From positions 1 through 64,000 of the forward strand of contig NZ_CAJZCD010000008.1 in NCBI RefSeq assembly GCF_914768045.1: DNA of 64,000 bases. Reading direction: 5' to 3'. The DNA is from Snodgrassella communis (GTDB lineage Bacteria > Pseudomonadota > Gammaproteobacteria > Burkholderiales > Neisseriaceae). Made by a program: the position numbers and the translations under genes. The notes under the pieces are model-generated. The model worked only from the letters and a program-made list of their open reading frames with translations, had not been told where the DNA came from and made no database searches. Below, one piece after another: positions 28,079-38,420 of the stretch (position 1 is its first letter; each line of letters begins with the position of its first letter).

Positions 28079-28990
28079 ATGAATCCAAAACTTGAACCGA
28101 TTTTCAAGCAGCTTAATGCGCTGATTCTGGGTAAGCAACAATTATTGATACAGATTGTTACCTGTGTGTTGGCACGCGGACATGTTCTGCTTGAAGATGT
28201 GCCCGGCGTAGGCAAAACCACGCTTGCTCACGCGCTGGCCGCAGTATTAGGACTAAATTATCAGCGAGTACAGTTTACCAACGATATGCTGCCTGCTGAT
28301 TTACTGGGTGTAAGTGTTTTTCAGCCGAAAACAAGTGAATTTATTTTTCATCCTGGGCCTGTTTTTAATTCTTTTTTACTCGCAGATGAGATTAACCGAG
28401 CTTCGCCTAAGCTGCAATCGGCTTTACTGGAAGCGATGGAGGAAAGACAGGTATCTGTAGACGGTAAAACCTATGCATTGCCAAACCCGTTTCTGGTTGT
28501 GGCTACTCAGAATCCGACTGAACAGCTGGGTACATATCCTTTACCTGAATCGCAGCTGGATCGTTTTATGATGTGTCTGAGTATTGGCTATCCGGCAGAA
28601 AAAGAAGAAAAGCAGCTTTATCTTTCAGGCGGGCGTCGCCAGTTTGTGCCGCGGCTTAAGGCTGTTTGTAATGGGGAAATATTGCAACAGTGGCAGGCGG
28701 AAGTTGCTAAGGTAAATTTATCGGCAACAGCGGCAGATTATGTTTATCGTCTGGTGGCAGCCACGCGTAATCCGGGTACATTTGCTATTGGTCTGAGTCC
28801 GCGCGCTGGACTGGCTGTTGTGCAGGCGGCCAAAGCTCATGCATGGGTGCATGGGCGGGCACATGTGGTGCCGGAAGATGTGAAAGCTGTATGGGTGGCT
28901 GTGGCTGCGCATCGTCTGCAAACCTTACAAAGCCAAACCAGAAGCAGTACGCTGCTTACCGAGATGCTGGATTATGTTGCAGTGGTTTGA
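28079..28990 (+). CDS. MoxR-family AAA+ ATPase
   Basis: A 303-residue ATPase with Walker A GVPGVGKTT, Walker B LLADEINRA, sensor TQNPTEQLGTYPLPE and a C-terminal lid domain (SPRAGLAVVQAAKA). MoxR proteins act as chaperones for assembly or maturation of partner complexes, usually with DUF58/VWA proteins. It is the first gene of a three-gene operon and overlaps the DUF58 gene by 17 bases. Together with DUF58 and the transglutaminase it is the common MoxR-DUF58-TgpA trio, probably acting at the envelope. Confidence 0.9.
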   Translation: MNPKLEPIFKQLNALILGKQQLLIQIVTCVLARGHVLLEDVPGVGKTTLAHALAAVLGLNYQRVQFTNDMLPADLLGVSVFQPKTSEFIFHPGPVFNSFLLADEINRASPKLQSALLEAMEERQVSVDGKTYALPNPFLVVATQNPTEQLGTYPLPESQLDRFMMCLSIGYPAEKEEKQLYLSGGRRQFVPRLKAVCNGEILQQWQAEVAKVNLSATAADYVYRLVAATRNPGTFAIGLSPRAGLAVVQAAKAHAWVHGRAHVVPEDVKAVWVAVAAHRLQTLQSQTRSSTLLTEMLDYVAVV

Positions 28991-29909
28991 GGTGCCGGCA
29001 CCCACGCCTATTGATGGGCATACTGCTTTACAGGTTCGTAATGTGCGCATTAATCTGACGCGCTTGGGCTGGGGGCTGGCGATTGCCTGTATTCTGTTAT
29101 GGATAATGGCAGTTAATTATCAGGTAAATGTGGCCTATGCGTTGGTATTCTGGTTATTGGGCATATTATTGTTTGGTGCGCTTGCCGGTATACGGCAGCT
29201 TACTGGTCTGATACTGTCCATTGTGCCGCAGCAGGAATATTTTGCTGGCGAAAATTGTGCGCTGACTTTACATGCCTGTGATGGTTGTAAACGCACGCGC
29301 TGGTTGTGGCTGCAAACAGCACAGGAAATAACTGGTACCGCCAGCGACTGGCAGTTATGGACGATTACACCAGAAAACACTGATTTTGTCTGGACATTGC
29401 CACCACAACGGCGTGGTGTTCTGCCGCCGCTGATACTGGCAGGAGCCAGCATGGCTCCGTTTGGATTGCTGATGATTAAAACATATTGGGAATTTACTGA
29501 TGAGATTGTGATTTTTCCCGAACCAATTGAGCACAATATTCCGATGGCAAGAACCAGTAGTGATGAGCACGGTACACAAATCAGTTTAAGTGGTCAGGAT
29601 CCGGCTTATTTGTTGCCACATCAGAATACCACTTCACCGCGACAGATTGCTTGGAAACATTATGCCAGAACAGGTGATTTACTGGATAAATATTTTGAGC
29701 AGGGTAGTACGCAGGTACAGCCATTGCTGATTTCCTATCGTGATTATCCACAAGGAACCAGTGTGGAACAAATGGCCAGTATGATGTGTAGTCGCGTTCT
29801 GGCAGCAGATGCCAGTGGGGAAAAATATATACTGGAATTACCGCGGCAGCGTTATGAGGCTGCTACTGCACAACGAACACGATGTCTGAATGCTTTGGGT
29901 AGATGGTGA
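28974..29909 (+). CDS. DUF58 domain membrane protein
   Basis: A 311-residue protein with two TM helices at about residues 28-45 and 50-70. A beta-rich domain and the DUF58 core follow (DPAYLLPHQNTTSPRQIAWKHYARTG-like region, about residues 203-225, shown by its R-x-I-x-W-K motif). The ATG lies inside the end of the MoxR gene (17-base overlap) and the stop overlaps the start of the transglutaminase gene, so all three are translationally coupled. The exact function is unknown; the partner is the MoxR ATPase. Confidence 0.85.
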   Translation: MLQWFEVPAPTPIDGHTALQVRNVRINLTRLGWGLAIACILLWIMAVNYQVNVAYALVFWLLGILLFGALAGIRQLTGLILSIVPQQEYFAGENCALTLHACDGCKRTRWLWLQTAQEITGTASDWQLWTITPENTDFVWTLPPQRRGVLPPLILAGASMAPFGLLMIKTYWEFTDEIVIFPEPIEHNIPMARTSSDEHGTQISLSGQDPAYLLPHQNTTSPRQIAWKHYARTGDLLDKYFEQGSTQVQPLLISYRDYPQGTSVEQMASMMCSRVLAADASGEKYILELPRQRYEAATAQRTRCLNALGRW

Positions 29910-31903
29910 TGTGGCTCGCTGATCCGGTTTTTTTACGCAAATCTCCCCCAGTACGCACGCAGTTTATTTTATTGTTGATGCTGGCCTGGGTGGCTTTGCC
30001 TCTATTATTTGATTTGCCACTGAGCGTGGGTGCGGCATTTGCTGTGTTGTGGATTGTGCGTGCAGCCCTGCTTTTCACCAATATTAAAAAGCTGCCCCTG
30101 TGGGCACTGGTACTATTGCTGGTAGCTACTGCTGTGTGGGTATATTTTCGTATTGGCACAATTATAGGCCGCGATGCGAGTGTTGCGTTGCTGATGCTGA
30201 TGATTGTGCTTAAGGCTTTTGAGGGCGAAACTCTGCGCGACTGGCAGATACTGTTACTGGCACAGCTAATTTTAATGGGTGGCGGTCTGCTGTTTAATCA
30301 AAGCATATGGATGGCACCGTGGCTGATTATGGCTTTATTCTGTCTGATTTCTTCGCTGGGCTTACTGGCCGGCATCAAGCCGGCTACCGCTCTGCGTCAG
30401 GGTGCGCTGATTCTGGTTCTGTCTTTTCCGCTAACGGTGATTTTGTTTATGGTGGTGCCACGCAAAGCGACACCATTATGGGGTATCCCGCAGCCACAGC
30501 AGTCTGCCATAACTGGGTTATCAGATACACTTGACCCTGGTACTATCAGTAATCTGATTCCGAGTAATGCACTGGCGTTTAATGTTACTTTTGATAATAA
30601 TGTGATTCCCCGCAATGCTGATTTGTACTGGCGTGTGATGGTAATGGGCAACAATCAGGGCGGACAGTGGCATGCTGTGAAGGAACAGTATACTGATGAA
30701 GATACTTTGCAGTTGCCAGACAGGGCTGTTTTATCAAAACGCTCTGATAGTAAGCTGGTAGGCTATCAGCTGATTATTCAGGACGACCATGGCCGCATAC
30801 CGGCACTGGATCAGCCGTTGCCAGACAGCCAGTCTGATTTACAACGGCGGGTAGGAAATGTGGTGCGGGTGAATAAAAGCCGAGAAGGCTTACGCCGTGT
30901 GCATTTATATTCTCAGCTGGTGCCGAATTTGCGTCAGCAAATGGATCAGGAGCTGTTGAATTACTATACTCAACTACCGGCCGGACTTAATCCTGAAACC
31001 CGTCGGCTGGCGCAGCAACTGGCTAAGGAATCTGGCAGCAGTGAGGAGTTTATCCGCCATATAATGGCCTATTTTCGTAAAGGCGGTTTTCAATATACGC
31101 TCACTCCAAAGCGCAGTCATGAATCTCTGAATAAAACCGACTTTTTTTTATTTAATAGTCAGGAAGGTTTTTGTGAAGATTATGCAGATGCGACGGTTTG
31201 GCTGGCGCGAGCGGTAGGCGTGCCGGCACGGATTGTGATTGGCTATCAGGGGGGAGAATATCATCCTGATGGGAAGTTCTGGCAGATTCGCAGTAAGGAT
31301 GCTCATGCTTGGACTGAAATCTGGATTGCAGAAAAAGGTATATGGCAGCGGGTAGACCCAACCAGTGCTGTTGCATCAGTAAGGGTACAAAACGGGGTAG
31401 AAAATGCTTTGCCGGCAGATCAACGAGCCGGTTTGTCTTCGTCTTATCCATTAATACAAAAATATCTGGATAATGGCCAGTTTTACTGGCAGCAATGGGT
31501 AGTTAACTACGATACTGGTAGCCAGAATTCACTACTGGACTGGTTTAAGTTGAAAGATATGCCCAGACCTGTATTGTTACTGCTAATTGCAATGGTGATT
31601 ATGCTTACTGCGCTGCCACTGGTAATCTGGCTGCGCAGACAGGGAAATGTGCAGACGCAGCCATTGATCGATGGTATCAATCTGCTCAAGCAAGCTGTTA
31701 TAGAAGGCGAGGCATCGGAGTTATCTGCCATTGGACCGCTGGAGCTACAGGCTATTCTGGCTGAGCATGGTTTACTTAATGATAATCTGGCTGCTTTACT
31801 GGCTCAGTATATAGAATGGCAGTATGGCGCTGAAGGTATGCCGAACAGGCGAGCTCAACGTGCATGGTATCGGAAAATGAAGCAAGCTGTTCGGCATTTG
31901 TAA
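29903..31903 (+). CDS. TgpA-type membrane transglutaminase-like protease/peptidase
   Basis: A 666-residue protein. The first 190 residues have about six TM helices (DUF3488/TgpA N-terminal). A periplasmic transglutaminase-like domain follows with a catalytic triad: Cys in EGFCEDYA, His in DAHAWTEIW and Asp in RVDPTSAV. A further TM helix (PVLLLLIAMVIMLTALPLVIWL) and a cytoplasmic DUF4129-like tail complete it. P. aeruginosa TgpA is essential and acts at the cell envelope. It starts at ATG 29903 inside the DUF58 stop region (an ATG at 29909 is an alternative). Confidence 0.9.
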   Translation: MVMWLADPVFLRKSPPVRTQFILLLMLAWVALPLLFDLPLSVGAAFAVLWIVRAALLFTNIKKLPLWALVLLLVATAVWVYFRIGTIIGRDASVALLMLMIVLKAFEGETLRDWQILLLAQLILMGGGLLFNQSIWMAPWLIMALFCLISSLGLLAGIKPATALRQGALILVLSFPLTVILFMVVPRKATPLWGIPQPQQSAITGLSDTLDPGTISNLIPSNALAFNVTFDNNVIPRNADLYWRVMVMGNNQGGQWHAVKEQYTDEDTLQLPDRAVLSKRSDSKLVGYQLIIQDDHGRIPALDQPLPDSQSDLQRRVGNVVRVNKSREGLRRVHLYSQLVPNLRQQMDQELLNYYTQLPAGLNPETRRLAQQLAKESGSSEEFIRHIMAYFRKGGFQYTLTPKRSHESLNKTDFFLFNSQEGFCEDYADATVWLARAVGVPARIVIGYQGGEYHPDGKFWQIRSKDAHAWTEIWIAEKGIWQRVDPTSAVASVRVQNGVENALPADQRAGLSSSYPLIQKYLDNGQFYWQQWVVNYDTGSQNSLLDWFKLKDMPRPVLLLLIAMVIMLTALPLVIWLRRQGNVQTQPLIDGINLLKQAVIEGEASELSAIGPLELQAILAEHGLLNDNLAALLAQYIEWQYGAEGMPNRRAQRAWYRKMKQAVRHL

Positions 31904-32607
31904 CAACCAATAATGCTGCCATATTTTATCTGGTCATAATCTGGCTGAATCTGCTGTACTTAGATATTAATCATACCAGACGAAAACTACCCAGCTATTG
32001 AAGTTGTTTCAATCGCAGGGTAGTTTATTACAGCATTGAATGACCATATTAATTTTAGTGCCAGAAGTTTTCCCGTATTGCCGCAAATGTCTGGCTATTC
32101 GGAATCACTAATGACAGCTAACTTTTATTCATGTGGAATAGAAGTTAGGAAATAACAATACTTTAAATTATTTTAATTGAAAAGGATTAATTAGTATGAA
32201 TAATTAACTATCTGATTCTAATATTTATTAATTTTAAATAAGGTGTTGTTAAAAATACAATAGTGGTCTTTTTTCAAGTTGAGGCTAATTGCTAACTGCT
32301 AGGCAGTGGAATAATTCAGAATTGCTTGCATGTCTTTTATCTGAAATTATTTATTTTATTCAGCAATATTTATATAGATAAAATTTTGTATTTAAAGTGC
32401 TTTTTTGAATGATCTTGAAAATGGCTCTGATGTATATTTGTACTAGTTTGAATGTTTTGTTTGTCTTATTTGCTTTCAATAAATAATGTTTAATAATCAA
32501 AGTTGTAATTTTATTAATATTTTAATAAAATTACTTGTCAATTCTTAGGTTGTTGTATTTAATTTATTGGTTCTATTATTAATGTCATTAATAACTTTTT
32601 AGGCTTC
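31904..32607. other. AT-rich gap without genes
   Basis: Apart from the terminator at 31984-32030 I see no ORF with a ribosome site, no repeat and no RNA motif in about 700 bases. The composition drops to very AT-rich after 32150, which may mark the edge of a transferred segment carrying the next gene. Confidence 0.45.
31984..32030 (+). terminator. terminator of the MoxR-DUF58-TgpA operon
   Basis: Outer stem AAACTACCC (31984-31992) pairs with GGGTAGTTT (32018-32026). An inner stem ATTGAA/TTCAAT sits in the loop. A short T-rich tail follows. Confidence 0.65.
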
Positions 32608-33381
32608 ATGATGACATTTAATCGGTTACATAAAAATTCTTATCCTTTAATACTATGCAATGTTTGGGATGTAAATAGTGCGAAGATAGCTGAAAAACTA
32701 GGTTTTCAGGCTATTGGCACCTCTAGTGCAGCAATTGCGTCTATGCTTGGCTACGACGATGGAGAGAAAATACAATTTGAAGAGTTGTGCTATGTGATAC
32801 AAAAAATTGCAGGCAATACATTTTTACCCCTTTCAGTTGATATGGAAGCAGGGTATGGCAGAACTTCGGCAGAAATAGTCAATAATATTAAGAAGCTTGC
32901 AACTTATGGTATTGCTGGAATTAATCTTGAGGATAGTATTGTGAACGCAGAGCGAATACTAGTTGACGGTAAACGCTTTGCTAATATCCTTTATGAAGTT
33001 AACAACAAGCTTAATGAAGCTGATCTAAATATTTTTCTGAATATCCGAACAGATACTTATGTATTAAATGTTCCGAATAAGCTGGATGAAACCCGAAAAC
33101 GGATTGAGCTTTATACCAAAGCTGGTGCCGATGGAATTTTTATCCCCTGTTTATCGCACGAAGCGGATATTAAATTTTTGGTAGATAAGTCCCAGTTACC
33201 TATTAATATTATGGCTATGCCTGATCTACCTTATTTCGAAAAGCTCAAAGAATTAGGTGTTAAACGAATCAGCATGGGAGATTGTTTATTTTCTAATATG
33301 TCTGCCATACTGAAACATAAACTGAGTAAGGTTATGGACAATCAATCTTTTGCTGATATTTTCAGTGATAGCAAATGCTAA
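32608..33381 (+). CDS. isocitrate lyase/PEP mutase superfamily enzyme
   Basis: A 257-residue TIM-barrel protein with the superfamily strand LILCNVWDVNSAKIAEKLG near residue 15, the metal-site segment SVDMEAGYGR (about residues 74-83), NLEDSI and RTDTY. The KKCGH loop of isocitrate/methylisocitrate lyases is absent, so it is probably a PEP mutase/phosphonopyruvate hydrolase-like or oxaloacetate hydrolase-like enzyme. The real substrate is unknown. The start could be 32608 or 32611. It is flanked by AT-rich gene-poor DNA and is AT-richer than its neighbours, so lateral acquisition is possible. Confidence 0.75.
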   Translation: MMTFNRLHKNSYPLILCNVWDVNSAKIAEKLGFQAIGTSSAAIASMLGYDDGEKIQFEELCYVIQKIAGNTFLPLSVDMEAGYGRTSAEIVNNIKKLATYGIAGINLEDSIVNAERILVDGKRFANILYEVNNKLNEADLNIFLNIRTDTYVLNVPNKLDETRKRIELYTKAGADGIFIPCLSHEADIKFLVDKSQLPINIMAMPDLPYFEKLKELGVKRISMGDCLFSNMSAILKHKLSKVMDNQSFADIFSDSKC

Positions 33382-33574
33382 TTTGAATATGGCTTAATTT
33401 GATATTTAGAATTCCAATATATCATTGCCAATCTATTTGAAATTAATACTGTTTCGTTTCTTTATATTGATAAATACCAGTGTGAGCCGGCAGCCGGATT
33501 GAATATGTGTGCCAGATTGCTGGTATTGATATGGGCGTTATGCAGCAGTATTTTCAGATTTACAGCCATAAATA

Positions 33575-33612
33575 AGGCTCACTGCTATGCTTGAATCTGA
33601 GCAGTAAGCCTG
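33575..33612 (-). terminator. possible poxB terminator
   Basis: An inverted repeat AGGCTCACTGCT / AGCAGTAAGCCT (one mismatch) lies just after the poxB stop, with TTATTTAT following on the minus strand. Confidence 0.45.
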
Positions 33613-33624
33613 TGTTCAGTAAGT

Positions 33625-35337
33625 TCAGATATTATTCTTTATCATATCGATCACATCTTTGCCTTTGCCTTCAAGTATGGCTTTGGATCCATACCAAACC
33701 ATGTTTTTCACATTTTCATAGCTGATTGCTGGTGGCATAATCAGTTCTTTGTCGCTGATTACCACATCTAGCAGAGCCGGCCCTTTGTGTGCCAGAAAGG
33801 TTTGTACTGCTGTTTCCAGTTCGGAAGATTTGCTGACACTCTGGGCGCTGAAACCACAGCCTTCGGCAATGGTTTTAAAATCGCCATTTTTAAGATCAAC
33901 AAATACTTCTACCAATCCTTCGCCTTTTTGTTCCTGTTCAACAAAATTAAGGGAGCTGTTGTTGAAAACAACTATTTTAATCGGCAGATTTTCCTGTTTG
34001 GCGGTAAGTAAATCACCCATCAGCATAGCTAAACCACCATCTCCAGATAAAGAAATTACCTGCCGTGCCGGGAAGGCTTTCTGCAATCCATAAGCCTGAG
34101 GCATACCGTTTGCCATGGTGCCATGTTTCAAACTGGTAAGAAAGCGCCGCTTGCCATTCATGGTCAGGTAGCGCGAACCCCACAACATAGGTGTACCAAC
34201 GTCAGCGGTAATCAGTGCATTATCGTCGGCATGTTTATCTATTAACTCGATTAATTGTTGCGGATGAATTGGATGTTTGTCGTCTGGGGTGGCATGAGCT
34301 TCATATTTATCCATGATTTTGGTAAACAAAGCGGTATGGTGATCCAGAAAACTGCTGTCGCTACGTGGCTGAATTTTGGGTAGAACAGTTTGCAGGGTAG
34401 TTTTAATATCGCCAACCAGCCCTAAATTGATTGGATGACGTAAACCTAGCTGAGTAGCATCGTGATCAATCTGAATGATATTGGCGTTTTCAGGATAGAA
34501 TTCTGTCCATGCAAAACTACAGCCGAGTAATAATAAGGTGTCGCAGTTTTTAACTGCTTCATAGCCAGCTTTGGTGCCAAACATGCCAGTCATGCCTACC
34601 TGATAGGGATTTTCCCAAGCAATACTGTCTTTGGCACGGGAGGTGTGTACAACGGGTGCCTTAAGTTTTTCCGCTAGCGCAATCACTTCGTCATGTGCAT
34701 CTTTGCTACCATAACCGGCATAAATGGTGATTCTATTGCCTTGATTGATGGTCTTGACCAGCTCTTCGATTTCACTATCATTCGGGCGGGTAACTGGCTG
34801 CGGGTGCCAGATTTTTATCGGTTGTTCGACCACTTCCATTTTGCTGATGTCACTGGGCAGGATAACAACGGCTACGCCACGTTTGTTAATAGCTGCCTGT
34901 GCTGCCTGAGTGAAAATGCGCTGAGCTTCCTGTGGTTGGGTAACCATTTGACAGAATACGCTGGTATCCTGATAAACTTTGAGAAAGTCTACTTCCTGAG
35001 GAAAGCCAGTACCCATTGATGTGGCAGCCAGTTGGCTGGCAATGACAATTACAGGCGCATTGTTGCGATTGGATTCGTACAGCCCGTTAATCAGATGCAG
35101 GCTACCAGGTCCACATGAACCGGCGCAGGCAGTGAGTTTATTGGTAATCATGGCTTCAGCACCGGCAGCAAACGCAGCAGCTTCTTCATGACGAGTATGT
35201 ACCCAGTTAATACTGCTTTTTTCGATGGCCTTGCCGACAAAATTCAGGGTATCCCCGATGATGCCATAGCAGTTGCTTACTCCGGCTGTAGTCAGTACAT
35301 CAATCAGTACTTCTGAAACGGTTTTGGTTTTAGACAT
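33625..35337 (-). CDS. poxB: pyruvate dehydrogenase (quinone) PoxB
   Basis: A 570-residue ThDP enzyme, close to the 572 of E. coli PoxB. The catalytic Glu lies in THRHEEAAAFAAGAEA-like region (residues 46-60). FAD/middle-domain segments are present, and the ThDP-binding motif GDGGLAMLMGDLLTAKQ...NN sits near residues 428-455. The C-terminal region fits the amphipathic membrane-binding tail of the family. It decarboxylates pyruvate to acetate and CO2 and reduces ubiquinone. It stands alone on the minus strand. Confidence 0.9.
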   Translation of the reverse strand: MSKTKTVSEVLIDVLTTAGVSNCYGIIGDTLNFVGKAIEKSSINWVHTRHEEAAAFAAGAEAMITNKLTACAGSCGPGSLHLINGLYESNRNNAPVIVIASQLAATSMGTGFPQEVDFLKVYQDTSVFCQMVTQPQEAQRIFTQAAQAAINKRGVAVVILPSDISKMEVVEQPIKIWHPQPVTRPNDSEIEELVKTINQGNRITIYAGYGSKDAHDEVIALAEKLKAPVVHTSRAKDSIAWENPYQVGMTGMFGTKAGYEAVKNCDTLLLLGCSFAWTEFYPENANIIQIDHDATQLGLRHPINLGLVGDIKTTLQTVLPKIQPRSDSSFLDHHTALFTKIMDKYEAHATPDDKHPIHPQQLIELIDKHADDNALITADVGTPMLWGSRYLTMNGKRRFLTSLKHGTMANGMPQAYGLQKAFPARQVISLSGDGGLAMLMGDLLTAKQENLPIKIVVFNNSSLNFVEQEQKGEGLVEVFVDLKNGDFKTIAEGCGFSAQSVSKSSELETAVQTFLAHKGPALLDVVISDKELIMPPAISYENVKNMVWYGSKAILEGKGKDVIDMIKNNI

Positions 35338-35544
35338 AGTGCATTTCCTCTAAAATTGATTATTTATTAATAGATAAAGAATAATAAATAGTTTTATTGA
35401 TAATCATTTTGTTATCTTCGCTATATTTTCATCTATACAGCAAATTTAAGCAGTATATTAATCAATTATCAGTGTTTAATGTATTGTAGTAGTGAGTAAT
35501 CTGCAACACAAGGACATTGGTAAATTTGGATGAATATAATCTAA

Positions 35545-35579
35545 TAAAAAAGGCAGTCGGCACAGGGTACCGGCTGCCA
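35545..35579 (-). terminator. grxB terminator
   Basis: A nine-pair stem (35552-35560 with 35570-35578, one wobble) is followed on the minus strand by TTTTTT, directly after grxB. Confidence 0.85.
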
Positions 35580-35598
35580 ATACAGGCAAAGAGAACTC

Positions 35599-36246
35599 TC
35601 AGATGGCGCGATCGTTAAACAGGGGAATGCAGGTAATGCGACTGATGCTGTTGATGTAGTCAAGCACCGGAGCCGGCCATTCAATGCTTTTAACCATGGT
35701 TAGATTGCGCAGTAGCGGAAATAACAGAATATCTTCCATGCCAAATGTACCACTGGCACCACAATCGCTGATAAACAATGGTGACAATGCAATCAGATCT
35801 GCATTCAGGCGCTCAATATAGGTTTGGCTGTTAAGCAGATGTTGTTGAAAATTGCCGTAAATAGCTGTTTTTTTACTAACAAAATAGTCTATAGCGCTTT
35901 GAGTGGCAAATTCAGGCAGATTAATGCTGATGCAGCGTGGCAGGGTTAGGAAATTGCGGTATGTATCGACAATTTTTATCCAGTCTTCAATTTCGGGACG
36001 GATGGTATGACTTAAGAGGGTATCACCGGCAAGCTGGTCGATGTAGTGTACGATATCCAGACTTTCACCCATGGCGCAACCATCATCTTTGACTAAAATT
36101 GGCACCATTTTTTTGCCAACTAGCTTGTTAGGTGTGTCTTCATCATCGTTGAGTAGGTAAATATTTTCTACCGGTACCATTTTTTTACCAAATATCATGC
36201 GCGCACGTACACAGTAGGGGCAATGGTCATAAAGATAAAGTTTCAT
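35599..36246 (-). CDS. grxB: glutaredoxin 2
   Basis: A 215-residue protein with the GST-like glutaredoxin 2 architecture. The N-terminal thioredoxin fold has the redox motif CPYC (residues 9-12) and the cis-Pro/GSH-binding segment MVPILV. It contains GESLDIVHYID. The helical C-terminal domain is of GST type. It reduces protein disulfides with glutathione. Confidence 0.9.
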   Translation of the reverse strand: MKLYLYDHCPYCVRARMIFGKKMVPVENIYLLNDDEDTPNKLVGKKMVPILVKDDGCAMGESLDIVHYIDQLAGDTLLSHTIRPEIEDWIKIVDTYRNFLTLPRCISINLPEFATQSAIDYFVSKKTAIYGNFQQHLLNSQTYIERLNADLIALSPLFISDCGASGTFGMEDILLFPLLRNLTMVKSIEWPAPVLDYINSISRITCIPLFNDRAI

Positions 36247-37048
36247 TCTGGTTTCCTTATTCAGGGTATGGTGTGACTTAAGCAGGTACTATTTACCTTG
36301 TCCGAAACACATTTATCGGGTAAGAATATTGTATTGTAATTAGCTACTTACTGCTGATAAATAGGCAGTAAAATATTTTTTTACACAATATTTGTGCTTT
36401 TGAAAAATCTGGTTTTGTCGATTCATTTTTGATAATTGATTAATAGTATACATATATTAATTAATTTTAGTTCACGGTTTTTTTACCAGTTGTGTTGCAT
36501 TAATCACGTTTTCAATTTTTCTCATGTAACAGCAAAGTAATGCTAGTTTCAGCCATACAGCAACACCTGTATTTGTTCAGGGCTTGGGGCTATGGTAGTA
36601 CGGTCATGTAATCTATCTTTCTTACCTGCTACATCGGCAGGAGCAATGATGTGTGGGCGGTTTGTTTTGTGCTGATTTAATCTGCTTGGCTTTTGCTCAG
36701 TGCTTCTGTTTTGTATAGGCGGTAATTGCAGCCTGTTTTCAGGCATCTCTGTCGCTGGTGGCACAACATAAAAATATTGTTTATGGAGACGGGAGCAAAA
36801 GTTTCAGTTGTACCGGCGCGGGCGCTGTATTGAATTTAATCTGTTTTGTATACGCGGTTGGGTTTACATGCCGGCAAAAGCACTGAACCAATTCTGATGT
36901 TAATGCTGCCCTTAGCGCGTTTTGAATTCCAGTATAAACCAGTAACAGGCTCTGCTGAGGTTCGGTTGGCAGAATATTTGCGCATGCACAACTGGCTGGC
37001 AGAAGCCGAAATCTGTTCGGATTTGGCACATAGCTGCGCTCTGTTGTC
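36247..37048. other. gene-poor region with possible decayed coding sequence
   Basis: About 800 bases. The first 300 (to 36540) are AT-rich with no ORF. The part from 36549 to 37048 has a more coding-like composition but no frame with a ribosome site and a family I recognise. Frames of 71 codons (36764-36549, minus) and 82 codons (37029-36781, minus) exist there and could be remnants. Confidence 0.35.
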
Positions 37049-38287
37049 TTATTGTTTGTTTAAGGCCTGCTGGCAGGGTAGTGCGGTAAGCAGGCACAAG
37101 CTCACGGGCATGATAAAGTCTGGTGCGATATTGGTTATTTCCAGTACGAATAATATGGCGGTCAGGGGCATTTTTTGCTGTATAGCCAGAAAAACAGTGG
37201 CACCAGTTATCACCGCGGCAACAACCGGCACTGATGGTAGTACGCTGTTCCATGCTGTGGCTGCCAGTAATGCGATAAGGCCGCCGAGCATCATAGAGGG
37301 AGTAATAAATCCACCATAAGCGCCGCCACGAGTTGCCAGCAGTAGTGCCAGCCATTTGCCGATTAGCAGAGCCAGAGCGTAACGCCAGCCAATGCTGTCA
37401 TTAAATAACAGTTCGTTACCGGCTTTGCCATTACCCAGTATTTCTGGTAACCACATGGCCATGGCTCCAATTAATATAAAAGCAGCCATACTGATAAAAA
37501 TCAGTCTGGGGCTGCTACGGTTGGCTGGTTTACAGTAGGCAAGTTGGCGCTGTAACAACCATGAGCTGGCAACGATTACCGGACCGAACAGCAGCGCCCA
37601 GATTAACAATGAGCTGTTCAAAGTAAACGCGGGTAGCTGATAGGCTGGTATGCTGCCCAATCCCAGACGGGCAACCCATGCAGCAGTGGTACAGCAGATT
37701 AAAGCAGCGATAACATGATTCCGCTGAAAACTGAATAGCAGGGTTTCCAGTGCAAACAGGGCACCGGCAAGTGGTACATCAAAAACAGCGGCCAGACCGG
37801 CAGCCGCGCTACAGGACAGCAGGATTTTGCGTTCTTCAGCGCTGATAGCTAAGCGGCGGCTTATATAATCAGCAATCGCTGAACTGATTTCACGTGGTGC
37901 TGTCTCACGCCCGAGAGGAGAACCCATACCTACAGTAAGAATCTGCAGCAGGGCATGAATCATGGTAGTACTTAATGGTATGGAGGGGGCATTGTTACTG
38001 ATTGCCTGTTTGATATCAACCAGTTTGGATGCATAACGGTGCAGTAAAAACCAGCCTGTGCCTGCAATCACACCACAGCCACTTAAGGCCAGCAGCCGAT
38101 GGGTGGCACTGGTTTGTTCGACTATGTTGCGAAAAGTGATGCCATCAACGCGGGAAATTCCGTAAACTACCTGCTGGATCAGGTGCAGTAAGCCGATAAG
38201 TGCCATGCCGGCTACACCTGCAATGGCACCACAGAGCAATAATAAGGCTATTAGTTTGGGGCTTAATCTGACCATATCACTATGCAT
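37049..38287 (-). CDS. ClC-family chloride channel/antiporter
   Basis: A 412-residue polytopic protein with many TM helices. The gating motif GSPLGRETAPRE keeps the R-E of the ClC GREGP region, and GGFITPS fits GxFxP. The GSGIP motif is not clearly conserved. It is shorter than E. coli ClcA and resembles the ClcB/EriC-like branch. It likely moves chloride (and protons) across the inner membrane. It starts divergently from ybiT, about 130 bases away. Confidence 0.8.
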   Translation of the reverse strand: MHSDMVRLSPKLIALLLLCGAIAGVAGMALIGLLHLIQQVVYGISRVDGITFRNIVEQTSATHRLLALSGCGVIAGTGWFLLHRYASKLVDIKQAISNNAPSIPLSTTMIHALLQILTVGMGSPLGRETAPREISSAIADYISRRLAISAEERKILLSCSAAAGLAAVFDVPLAGALFALETLLFSFQRNHVIAALICCTTAAWVARLGLGSIPAYQLPAFTLNSSLLIWALLFGPVIVASSWLLQRQLAYCKPANRSSPRLIFISMAAFILIGAMAMWLPEILGNGKAGNELLFNDSIGWRYALALLIGKWLALLLATRGGAYGGFITPSMMLGGLIALLAATAWNSVLPSVPVVAAVITGATVFLAIQQKMPLTAILFVLEITNIAPDFIMPVSLCLLTALPCQQALNKQ

Positions 38288-38420
38288 TTGTAGTAGATGA
38301 AAAGCGTTTTTACATTTTAAATGACTATATTGTAAACGTCAGTACAGGGATTGCCGAACTTTGGCATTTGCCTGTGCTAAAATTAGACTATTTTGTCAGG
38401 ATTTTAAAGGAAACATTCCT

